Shown here: piece after piece, positions 18,234-26,957 of the stretch | How positions within the stretch are numbered: position 1 is the stretch's first letter | Layout: each line of letters begins with the position of its first letter | Source: Falsiroseomonas selenitidurans | GTDB taxonomy: Bacteria > Pseudomonadota > Alphaproteobacteria > Acetobacterales > Acetobacteraceae | Length of the DNA: 64,000 nucleotides | Assembly: GCF_012103215.1 (NCBI RefSeq) | Contig: NZ_JAAVNE010000001.1 | Span: 124,001-188,000 of the forward strand | Direction of reading: 5' to 3' | The notes under the pieces: model-generated | Told to the model about the DNA's origin: nothing | What the model saw: the letters and a program-made list of their open reading frames with translations, nothing else | The model's database searches: none | Program-made: the position numbers and the translations under genes

Positions 18234-19952
18234 ATGAGCCGCGCGCAGCACCGCGCCGGCCTGCGCCCGGCCCCGGACCAGGCCAGCCCGGGCCGCCTCC
18301 AGGCGATGATGGCGGCGCTGCGCCGGGCGCCACGCTTCCGCGGCGTGCTGGGGCTGACTCTGGCCATGTCGGTGGCGCGGCAGGCGGCGCTGCTCGGCAT
18401 GCCGCTGCTGACCATGCACATCTTCGACGGCGTGACCGAGGGCCACAACCTGGACACGCTGATGGTGCTCTCCTTCACCTTCGTGGTGGCGCTGTGCATG
18501 GCCGGCGCGCTGCGCGCCCTGCGCGCCGCGCTGATGGCGGCGCTGGCCGAGGACATCGCCCGGCGGCTGAGCCTGGAGGCGCTGCAGGCGGCCGTGCGCA
18601 GCGCCCTGCTCGGCAGCCGCCGCCCCGGCCTCGCCGCGCTGCAGGACACGGCGGAGCTGCGCCGCTTCCTGGGCGGCAACACGCTGGCGGATCTGTTCGA
18701 CATGACGGCGGTGCCGGTGGCGCTGGTGGTGCTGCTGCTGCTGCACCCGGTCTATGCGCTGGTGGTGGGTGCCGCCTGCGCCATGATGGGGCTGCTGGGC
18801 GTGGTGCTGGACCGCACGACGCGCGGCCTGGTGCGCGGGGCCTCCGAGAAGCAGCTGAAGAATGCCGGCGAATTGCAGGGCAGGCTGCGGCAGTCGGACA
18901 TGCTGGAAGGGCTCGGCATGCTGGCCGCCGTGGTGCGGCGCTGGGAGCCGGCGCAGGCCGGTGCGCTGGCGGAAGGCGACCGCGCCCAGGCCCGGGCGCG
19001 GGCGGTGCGCGGCGTGACCGAATTCGCCTCCTACATGGCGCAGGGCGCGGTGGTGGTGGTGGGGGTTGTGCTGGCGCTGGGCAACCAGGCCTCGCCGGGG
19101 TCGATCATCGCGGCGATGATGCTGGCCGGCACGGCGACCCAGCCCATCGCCCGCATCGTGCTGGCCTGGCGCGAATGGGCCTATGCAAGCCTGGCCTGGC
19201 AGCGGTTGCAGGAGCTGTTCGCCGACCACGCGGCGCCGGCGCCGCAGGCGGCGGACCCGGCCGGGCCGCCCGGCCTGTGGCTGCAGGCCGTGCGCTGGGC
19301 GCCGCCCGGGGCGGCGCAGCCGGTGCTGGCGGATGTGACGCTGTACTGCCCGCCGGGAACCGTGACGCTGGTGGTGGGGCCGAACGGCGCCGGGAAGTCC
19401 AGCCTGCTGCGGCTGGCGCTCGGCCTGATGGCGGCGGAAGGCGGCGGCGTGCTGCTGGATGGGCAGGATACGCGGCGGGTGGACCGCGCGGCGCTCGGCC
19501 CGCGCATCGGCTTCCTGCCGCAGGATGTGCAATTGCTGGATGGCACCGTGCTGCAGAACATCGGCCGCTTCGGGCCGGAGGATGCGGCCGGCGTGGTGGA
19601 TGCGGCGCGCATGGCCGGCGCGCATGAGATGATCGGCCGCCTGCCGCAGGGCTATGCGACGGAAGCCGGGCCCACCGGCGGCCTGTCCATGGGCCAGCGG
19701 CGCATGGTCGGCCTCGCCCGCGCCCTCTATGGCAGCCCGGCCCTGCTGGCGCTGGACGAGCCGGAGGCCGGGCTGGACCAGGCGGGGCGCGAAGCGGTGC
19801 GCGCCGCGGTGATGGCGGCCCGCGAAGGCGGCGCCGCCTGCCTGCTGGTCAGCCACGAGCCGGCGCTGTGGGCCGGGCATGTGGACCAGGTTCTGCGGCT
19901 GGCACCGGGCGGCCACTGGTCCGCCGAAGCCCCGGGGGAGATTGCCGCATGA
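18234..19952 (+). CDS. type I secretion ABC exporter, second subunit
   Basis: A 572-residue ABC exporter subunit with hydrophobic segments in residues 35-310 and an intact ATPase: Walker A GPNGAGKSS (near residue 382), signature LSMGQRRMVGLARAL, Walker B LLALDEPEAGLD and the H-loop His in LLVSHEP. The domain order matches the preceding gene, but identity by eye is modest, as expected for partners in a heterodimer rather than a recent duplication. Both subunits keep the catalytic Glu and His, so both nucleotide sites may be active. The ATG overlaps the stop of a 9-codon frame (ATGA), and its own stop overlaps the adaptor start (ATGA). Tight coupling implies fixed stoichiometry of the complex. 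Confidence 0.85.
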   Translation: MSRAQHRAGLRPAPDQASPGRLQAMMAALRRAPRFRGVLGLTLAMSVARQAALLGMPLLTMHIFDGVTEGHNLDTLMVLSFTFVVALCMAGALRALRAALMAALAEDIARRLSLEALQAAVRSALLGSRRPGLAALQDTAELRRFLGGNTLADLFDMTAVPVALVVLLLLHPVYALVVGAACAMMGLLGVVLDRTTRGLVRGASEKQLKNAGELQGRLRQSDMLEGLGMLAAVVRRWEPAQAGALAEGDRAQARARAVRGVTEFASYMAQGAVVVVGVVLALGNQASPGSIIAAMMLAGTATQPIARIVLAWREWAYASLAWQRLQELFADHAAPAPQAADPAGPPGLWLQAVRWAPPGAAQPVLADVTLYCPPGTVTLVVGPNGAGKSSLLRLALGLMAAEGGGVLLDGQDTRRVDRAALGPRIGFLPQDVQLLDGTVLQNIGRFGPEDAAGVVDAARMAGAHEMIGRLPQGYATEAGPTGGLSMGQRRMVGLARALYGSPALLALDEPEAGLDQAGREAVRAAVMAAREGGAACLLVSHEPALWAGHVDQVLRLAPGGHWSAEAPGEIAA

Positions 19953-21316
19953 GTGCCGAGACCCGGGGCCAGCCGCGCCTCGGCGCGCCCCGCGCCATCC
20001 CGCTGAGTTTCGCCGAAGCCGAGGCCGCCGCCGCCACGCCGGATGTGCGGCGGGTGATGCGCGCCGCCCTGCTGCTGCTGGTGCTGGGCTTTGGCGGCCT
20101 GCTGGGCTGGGCCGCCATCACGCCGATCGAGCGCGCGGTGGTGGCGCGCGGCGCGCTGGTGGCGGAAGGCCGGCGCAAGACCATGATCCTCAGCGAGCCC
20201 GGCATCCTGCAGGAATTGCTGGTGCGGGAAGGCCAACGGGTGGAGGCCGGCCAGGTGCTGCTGCGGCTCGATCCCACCACCGCGGAAGCCACCGCCGAGC
20301 AGGTGCGCTCCCAGGCCCGCACGCTGGCCGTGCGCGTCGCGCGCCTGCGGGCGGAACAGGCGGACCAGCGCAGCTTCGAGATCCCGGCGGAAATCCGCCA
20401 GGCCGCCGGCAGCGACGCCGCCCTGGCCGCCATCCTGTCCACCGAGACGCGGCTGTTCCGCGCCCGCTGGGAAGCCTTCGACAGCAACCTGAACGTCTAC
20501 CAGCGACGCACCGCGGTGCCGCGCGAGCAGCTGCAGGCCGCCGGCGCGCAGCGCGCTTCCGCCGCTTCGCGCATGGCCTCCGTCCGCGCCGACCTCTCCG
20601 GCCTGCGCCCCCTGGCGCAGCAGGGCTTCGCCCGGATGCGGGAGGTGCGGGAGCTGGAGCGGCTGGAAGCCCAGGCGCGGGGCGACATGGGGCTCTATGC
20701 GGCGCAGGAGGCGCAGTTCCGCCAGGCCATCGCGCAGGCGGAGGCGGAGCTCGCCAGCTTCCGCCTGACCCGCGCCCAGGACATCGCGCGTGAATTGCAG
20801 GAAGCGCAGGAACAGCTGGTGGAGGCCGAGCAACGACTGCGCTCGGCGGAGAATGTGCGCGCCCGGCGCGACCTGGTGGCGAGCGAGCCGGGTATCGTCA
20901 CCGACATCCGCTTCGTCACCCCGGGCAGCAGCATCACCGATGGCCAGCCGGTGCTGGACCTGGTGCCGCTGGACGACCGGCTGGTGGTGGAGGCGCGGGT
21001 CTCCCCCACCGATGTGGAGCAGTTGCAGATCGGCCAGCCGGTGAATGTCCGGCTGAGCGCGCTGCGCCAGCGCACCACGCCGCTGCTGGCCGGGCGGCTG
21101 ACCTATGTCTCCGCCGACCAGCAGGTGGATGCGCAGGGCCTGGCCTTCTTCCTGGCGCGGGCCGAGATCGGCGCGGCGGAGCTGGAACGGGTGCCGGGGC
21201 TGCGGCTGACAGCGGGCATGCCGACCGAGATCTTCGTGCTCGGCGAGACGCGCAGCGCGCTGAGCTACCTGGTCTCGCCGATCCGCGATTCGATGCGCCG
21301 CGCGCTGCGTGACTGA
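19949..21316 (+). CDS. HlyD-family membrane fusion protein of type I secretion
   Basis: A 455-residue periplasmic adaptor. A short cytoplasmic N-terminus is followed by one membrane segment (ALLLLVLGFGGLLGWAAI, residues 49-66). Next come a lipoyl-like half (RKTMILSEPGILQELLVREG), a long alpha-helical hairpin of about 200 residues rich in Glu, Arg, Gln and Ala, the second lipoyl half (DLVASEPGIVTDIRFVTPG) and a beta-barrel end (VEARVSPTDVEQLQIGQPV, GMPTEIFVLGE). It should bridge the ABC pair to an outer-membrane TolC-type channel. The start ATG overlaps the stop of the second ABC gene by 4 bp, which settles the start. A longer upstream frame lies inside the ABC gene and was not used. Confidence 0.9.
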   Translation: MSAETRGQPRLGAPRAIPLSFAEAEAAAATPDVRRVMRAALLLLVLGFGGLLGWAAITPIERAVVARGALVAEGRRKTMILSEPGILQELLVREGQRVEAGQVLLRLDPTTAEATAEQVRSQARTLAVRVARLRAEQADQRSFEIPAEIRQAAGSDAALAAILSTETRLFRARWEAFDSNLNVYQRRTAVPREQLQAAGAQRASAASRMASVRADLSGLRPLAQQGFARMREVRELERLEAQARGDMGLYAAQEAQFRQAIAQAEAELASFRLTRAQDIARELQEAQEQLVEAEQRLRSAENVRARRDLVASEPGIVTDIRFVTPGSSITDGQPVLDLVPLDDRLVVEARVSPTDVEQLQIGQPVNVRLSALRQRTTPLLAGRLTYVSADQQVDAQGLAFFLARAEIGAAELERVPGLRLTAGMPTEIFVLGETRSALSYLVSPIRDSMRRALRD

Positions 21317-21394
21317 ACGCCCGTCCCCGGCTGGCGGGCGGCCGCGCCGGGGCTATGCTGCGGCGGCCTCGGCAGCTTCGGGAACCGCGCGACC

Positions 21395-22606
21395 ATGAAC
21401 GACAAGGACCGCCGCATCGCCATCGTCGGCGCCGGCCCGGTGGGGCTGGTGCTGGCCCTGCGGCTTGCCACGCTGGGCCTGCCGAGCCTGGTGCTGGAGG
21501 CGGAGGCCGACATCTCCGAGGCGTTGCGCGCCTCCACCTTCCACCCGCCCTCGCTCGACATGCTGGACACGCTGGGCCTGGCGGCGCCGCTGATCGAGCA
21601 GGGGCTGGTGACGCCGAGCTGGCAGATCCGCCGGCACGAGGACGGGGCGCGGGCGGTGTTCGACCTTGGCGTGCTGAAGGACGATACGGCGCACCCCTAC
21701 CGCCTTCAGGCCGAACAATGGAAGCTCTCCCGCCTCATCCTGGCGAAGCTGGCGGCGGAGCATGCCGGGACGGTGGAACTCCGCTTCGGCGCCCAGGTGG
21801 ACACGGTGGTTCACGGCGCCGACCATGTGGCGCTGTCCGGCACCGGCTTCGACCCGGTGGAGGTGCCCTACGCGGTGGGCTGCGACGGCGCGCGCAGCGT
21901 CATCCGCCGCGCCATGGGGCTGGACTTCCCGGGCGACACCTACCCCGAGACCACCATCCTGGCGACCACGCCCTTCCCGTTCCACGAGGTGTTCGAGGGG
22001 CTGTCCAACGTCAACTACGTCTGGACCGAGCATCCGGCCTTCGCCGGCACCTTCTCGCTGCTGCGGGTGCCGGGGAAGTGGCGCGCCAGCCTGTACCCGG
22101 CGCCGGGCGAGAGCATCGAGCAGGCGCTGGAGCCGGCGGCGATCGAGCGCAAGCTGCAGGCGATCCACCCCAAGGCCACGCCCTACGAGGTGCCGGATTT
22201 GCGCCCCTACCGCATCCACCAGCGCATCGTGGACAGCTACCGGGTGGGGCGGCTGCTGCTGGCCGGCGATGCGGCGCATCTGAACTCGCCTTCCGGCGGC
22301 ATGGGCATGAATGGCGGCATCCACGACGCCATGGAACTGGCCGCGACGCTCGCCCCGGTCTGGCGCGGCGAGGCGGAGGGCGACCTGCTGGATCGCTACA
22401 CGCGCCGCCGCCAGCCGGTGGCGAAGCGGGAGATCATCGCCCAGGCGGACCGCAACCGCGCCCGGATGCGGGAGCGCGACCCGGCGCGCCGCGCCGTGCT
22501 GCTGGCGGATCTGCAGGCCACCGCAGGCGACCCGGTGAAGGCGCGGGAGCATCTGCTGCGTTCCTCCATGATCTCGGGATTGCGCGGCGCGGCGGCGGTG
22601 GATTGA
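21395..22606 (+). CDS. FAD-dependent monooxygenase (PHBH/UbiH-like)
   Basis: A 403-residue flavoprotein hydroxylase of the p-hydroxybenzoate hydroxylase group. The Rossmann GxGxxG is at the N-terminus (IAIVGAGPVGLVLALRLA), the second FAD/NAD(P)H motif is YAVGCDGARSVIRRAMG, and the GD motif is GRLLLAGDAAHLNSPSGGMGMN. Such enzymes insert one oxygen atom into an aromatic ring or similar substrate at the expense of NAD(P)H. The substrate is unknown and no aromatic-degradation genes are nearby. It follows the secretion operon by 78 bp and precedes ugpB by about 100 bp, with no evident functional link to either side. The ATG has only a weak ribosome site. Confidence 0.82.
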   Translation: MNDKDRRIAIVGAGPVGLVLALRLATLGLPSLVLEAEADISEALRASTFHPPSLDMLDTLGLAAPLIEQGLVTPSWQIRRHEDGARAVFDLGVLKDDTAHPYRLQAEQWKLSRLILAKLAAEHAGTVELRFGAQVDTVVHGADHVALSGTGFDPVEVPYAVGCDGARSVIRRAMGLDFPGDTYPETTILATTPFPFHEVFEGLSNVNYVWTEHPAFAGTFSLLRVPGKWRASLYPAPGESIEQALEPAAIERKLQAIHPKATPYEVPDLRPYRIHQRIVDSYRVGRLLLAGDAAHLNSPSGGMGMNGGIHDAMELAATLAPVWRGEAEGDLLDRYTRRRQPVAKREIIAQADRNRARMRERDPARRAVLLADLQATAGDPVKAREHLLRSSMISGLRGAAAVD

Positions 22607-22623
22607 AGCCGCGCTTCATCGTT

Positions 22624-22641
22624 CCGTCACTTTTCTGTAAA
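22624..22641 (+). promoter_or_regulatory. Pho-box-like site upstream of ugpB
   Basis: Two 7-bp direct half sites, CCGTCAC and CTGTAAA, are separated by TTTT, giving the 18-bp layout of a PhoB box (consensus half CTGTCAT). The site is 64 bp before the ugpB start. PhoB control of ugp genes under phosphate starvation is established in other proteobacteria; here it is inferred from the motif. Confidence 0.5.
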
Positions 22642-22704
22642 CCGACCGCAACGCTGGCCAGTTAGGTGGCGCGCTGGGTTTCACTCCCATGGGAGAACAC
22701 GCGC

Positions 22705-24045
22705 ATGTTCCGCCGCACCTTCGCCACCGGCGCCGCCAGCGCCGCCGCGCTGGCCGCCCTGCCCGCCGCCCCCGCCCGGGCGCAGCAGCGCATCGACATT
22801 AATTTCTGGTACGGCCTCGGCGGCGCGCTCGGCGAGGTGGTCGAGGGCCAGATCGCCCGCTTCAACCAGAGCCAGAGCCGCTTCAACGTGATCGGCGCCT
22901 TCCGCGGCAGCTATGTCGAGGTGATGACCTCCGCCATCGCCGCCTGGCGCGCCGGCAACCCGCCGCACATCGCCCAGGTCTTCGAAGTCGGCACCGCCAC
23001 CATGATGGGTGCCGGCCCGGCGATCCGCCCGGTGCACCAGCTCTTCGCCGATGCCGGCATGCCGCTCGACGGCTCCCGCTACCTGGCCGGCGTGCGCGGC
23101 TACTACAGCGACACGCAGGGCCGCCTGGTGTCCATGCCGCACAACTCCTCCTCCGCCGTGATGTGGCTGAACCTGGACGCCTTCGCCAAGGCCGGCCTGT
23201 CCACCACGGACCTGCCGAAGACCTGGGCGCAGGTGCGCGCCGCGGCCGAGAAGCTGAAGGCGGCGAACGCCACGCCGGTGCCGATGACCACCGCCTGGCC
23301 GACCTGGGTGATGTTCGAGCAGATGGCCTCGATCCACGACGTGCCCTTCGCCACGCTGGCGAACGGCTTCGGCGGCCTGGGCACCGAGCTGCAGCTGACC
23401 GGCGACTTCTTCCAGAAGCATGTGAACTTCCTGCTCGACCTGCAGAAGGCGGGCCTGTTCCGCTATGCCGGCCGCGACAGCGCCGGCGACCCGCTGTTCC
23501 CCTCGGGCGAGGCCGCGATCTCCTTCAACTCCTCGGCCGGTCGCGCGCGCATTGTGCGCGAGGCGAAGTTCAACTGGGCCTCGGTGCCGCTGCCCTACCA
23601 TGACGACGTGATCCAGGCGCCGAAGAATGGCGTCATCGGCGGCGCCAGCCTGTGGCCGTTGACGGCGCGCAACCGCAGCGCCGACGAATACCGCGGCATG
23701 GCCGAGTTCTTCGCCTTCATCAGCCAGGCGGAGCAGGACAAGTGGTGGCACCAGCAGACCGGCTACGTGCCGATCACGCAGGGCGGCTACCAGGCGGCGC
23801 AGGCCGAGAACTACTACCAGCAGAACCCGGGCGCCGACGCCGCCATCATCCAGCTCTCCCGCGCCGAGCCGACGCCGAACAGCCAGGGCTTCCGCCTCGG
23901 CGGCTTCGTCGAGATCCGCAACATCATCCAGGAGGAGCTGGAGCGCGCTTTCCAGGGCCAGCAGAACGCGGCCCAGGCGCTGACCAACGCCAACCGCCGC
24001 GGCAATGTGGTGCTGCGCAACTTCGAGCGCGCGAACCGCGGCTGA
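22705..24045 (+). CDS. ugpB: sn-glycerol-3-phosphate ABC transporter, periplasmic binding protein
   Basis: A 446-residue extracellular solute-binding protein. A signal peptide ([27 protein letters not shown]) is followed by [25 protein letters not shown], which is typical of UgpB. Further family-like stretches are [39 protein letters not shown] and [12 protein letters not shown]. It should bind glycerol-3-phosphate or its diesters in the periplasm and deliver them to UgpAE. ATG 22705 has GGGAG 9 nt upstream. The first gene of ugpBAEC, it lies after a Pho-box-like site. A GC hairpin sits between it and ugpA, which would favour high expression of the binding protein over the permeases. Confidence 0.9.
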   Translation: MFRRTFATGAASAAALAALPAAPARAQQRIDINFWYGLGGALGEVVEGQIARFNQSQSRFNVIGAFRGSYVEVMTSAIAAWRAGNPPHIAQVFEVGTATMMGAGPAIRPVHQLFADAGMPLDGSRYLAGVRGYYSDTQGRLVSMPHNSSSAVMWLNLDAFAKAGLSTTDLPKTWAQVRAAAEKLKAANATPVPMTTAWPTWVMFEQMASIHDVPFATLANGFGGLGTELQLTGDFFQKHVNFLLDLQKAGLFRYAGRDSAGDPLFPSGEAAISFNSSAGRARIVREAKFNWASVPLPYHDDVIQAPKNGVIGGASLWPLTARNRSADEYRGMAEFFAFISQAEQDKWWHQQTGYVPITQGGYQAAQAENYYQQNPGADAAIIQLSRAEPTPNSQGFRLGGFVEIRNIIQEELERAFQGQQNAAQALTNANRRGNVVLRNFERANRG

Positions 24046-24057
24046 AGCAAACGGGGC

Positions 24058-24084
24058 GGGCGGGCCTCAGGGCCCGCCCCCTTT
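24058..24084 (+). terminator. hairpin between ugpB and ugpA, possible partial terminator
   Basis: A perfect 9-bp GC stem (24058-24066 with 24071-24079) with a TCAG loop is followed by CCCTTT. It lies 13 bp after the ugpB stop and 17 bp before the ugpA start. The weak T-run suggests partial termination or mRNA protection rather than a full stop. Confidence 0.5.
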
Positions 24085-24100
24085 CCGGAACGGGCGGGGC

Positions 24101-24982
24101 ATGCAACGCAAGACGATCTTCCCGCAGAAGGGCCTGCCCTATCTGCTGCTGGCCCCGCAGCTGGCCATCACGGCGGTGTTCTTCTTCTGGCCCGCCGGCC
24201 AGGCGGTCTGGTACGCCTTCCTGCGCCAGGACGCCTTCGGAATCCGCACGCAATTCGTCGGATTCGAGAATTTCGCCGACCTCTTCGCTGACCCCTACTA
24301 CCTGCAGGCGATCTGGACGACGGTGTTCTTCTCGGTCTCCGTCACCGTCCTGTCCATGTCCGTGGCGCTGTTGCTGGCGGCGCTGGCGGATCGCGAGATC
24401 CGCGCCGCCGGGCTGTACCGTACCCTGCTGATCTGGCCCTACGCCATCGCCCCGGCGATCGCCGCGGTGCTGTGGTTGTTCCTGTTCCACCCCTCCATCG
24501 GCCTGCTCGGCCGCGGCCTGAACGCGATGGGCGTGGCCTGGGACTACCGGCTGAATGACGGCCAGGCGATGCTGGTGGTGATCCTCGCCTCCGCCTGGAA
24601 GCAGGTCTCCTACAATTTCATCTTCTTCCTGGCCGGGCTGCAGGCGATTCCGCGCGCGGTGCTGGAAGCGGCGGCCATCGACGGGGCGCGGCCGATCCGC
24701 CGGTTCTGGACCGTGGTCTTCCCGCTGCTTTCGCCCACCGCCTTCTTCCTGCTGGTGGTCAACATCGTCTACGCCTTCTTCGACACCTTCGGCATCATCG
24801 ACGCATTGACCAAGGGCGGCCCGGGCAAGGCGACGGAGACGTTGATCTACCGCGCCTATCTCGACGGCCGCGTGAATCTCGACCTCGGCATGTCCGCGGC
24901 GCAGTCGGTGGTGCTGATGATCATGGTCATCGGCCTGACCATCGTGCAGTTCCGCTTCATCGAGCGCCGGGTGCACTACTGA
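24101..24982 (+). CDS. ugpA: sn-glycerol-3-phosphate ABC transporter permease UgpA
   Basis: A 293-residue inner-membrane permease with about six hydrophobic segments, the first near residues 15-35 ([18 protein letters not shown]). The cytoplasmic EAA loop that contacts the ATPase reads [22 protein letters not shown]. Family-typical stretches include [17 protein letters not shown] and [27 protein letters not shown]. The start ATG at 24101 comes just after the inter-gene hairpin. The stop overlaps the ATG of ugpE by one base (TGATG), which indicates translational coupling of the two permeases. Confidence 0.92.
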   Translation: MQRKTIFPQKGLPYLLLAPQLAITAVFFFWPAGQAVWYAFLRQDAFGIRTQFVGFENFADLFADPYYLQAIWTTVFFSVSVTVLSMSVALLLAALADREIRAAGLYRTLLIWPYAIAPAIAAVLWLFLFHPSIGLLGRGLNAMGVAWDYRLNDGQAMLVVILASAWKQVSYNFIFFLAGLQAIPRAVLEAAAIDGARPIRRFWTVVFPLLSPTAFFLLVVNIVYAFFDTFGIIDALTKGGPGKATETLIYRAYLDGRVNLDLGMSAAQSVVLMIMVIGLTIVQFRFIERRVHY

Positions 24983-25845
24983 TGCAGGCCGCCCCCCCGG
25001 CCGACCGCCGCCGCCGCCGCGCCGACCTGCTGACCCACATCGTGCTGATCCTCGGGGTGCTGCTGTTCGCCCTGCCGGTCTGGATCGTGCTGATGGGCTC
25101 GACGCATGACGGCGCCGCGATCGGCCGTGGCGAGGTACCGCTGCTGCCCGGCGCGCAGGGCCTCGATGCCTATCGCCGCGCCTGGACCGAGGGCGCCGTG
25201 GGCACCACCCGCGTGCCGGTGGCGCTGATGCTGTGGAACAGCTTCGTCATGGCGATGCTGATCGCGCTCGGCAAGATCGCCATCTCCCTCACCTCCGCCT
25301 ATGCCGTGGTGTTCTTCCGCTTTCCCGGCCGGATGCTGGCCTTCTGGGCGATCTTCATCACGCTGATGCTGCCGGTGGAGGTGCGGATCTTCCCGACCTT
25401 CAAGGTGGTCTCCGACCTCGGCATGGTGAACACCTATGCCGGGCTGATCATCCCGCTGATCGCCTCCGCCACCGCGACGCTGCTGTTCCGCCAGTTCTTC
25501 CTGACCATCCCGGACGAATTCGTGGAGGCGGCGAAGATGGACGGCGCCGGGCCGCTGCGCTTCTTCCGCGACATCGTGCTGCCGCTGTCGCGCACCAACA
25601 TGGCGGCGCTGTTCGTCATCCTGTTCGTCTATGGCTGGAACCAGTACCTGTGGCCGCTGCTGGTCACCACCTCGGCGGATGTCGAGACCATCGTGATCGG
25701 CATCGTGAAGATGATCGGCACCGAATCGAACATCGACTGGTCCGTGGTGATGGCGACCACGGTGCTGGCGCTGCTGCCGCCGATCGCGGTGGTGGTGCTG
25801 ATGCAGCGCTGGTTCGTGCAGGGCCTGACCGATACCGAGAAGTAG
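24982..25845 (+). CDS. ugpE: sn-glycerol-3-phosphate ABC transporter permease UgpE
   Basis: A 287-residue inner-membrane permease and partner of UgpA. After a basic N-terminus ([10 protein letters not shown]) about six hydrophobic segments follow. The EAA loop is [24 protein letters not shown]. The end ([16 protein letters not shown]) matches the usual MalG/UgpE C-terminus, in which the last residues contact the partner and the ATPase. The start overlaps the ugpA stop, and ugpC begins 16 bp downstream. It should form the translocation channel with UgpA. Confidence 0.92.
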   Translation: MQAAPPADRRRRRADLLTHIVLILGVLLFALPVWIVLMGSTHDGAAIGRGEVPLLPGAQGLDAYRRAWTEGAVGTTRVPVALMLWNSFVMAMLIALGKIAISLTSAYAVVFFRFPGRMLAFWAIFITLMLPVEVRIFPTFKVVSDLGMVNTYAGLIIPLIASATATLLFRQFFLTIPDEFVEAAKMDGAGPLRFFRDIVLPLSRTNMAALFVILFVYGWNQYLWPLLVTTSADVETIVIGIVKMIGTESNIDWSVVMATTVLALLPPIAVVVLMQRWFVQGLTDTEK

Positions 25846-25861
25846 TGGGAACCGAGACGTC

Positions 25862-26926
<1,065 letters not shown>

Positions 26927-26957
26927 AGCCCGGCGCGGCGCCGCCTACACAGGCGCG

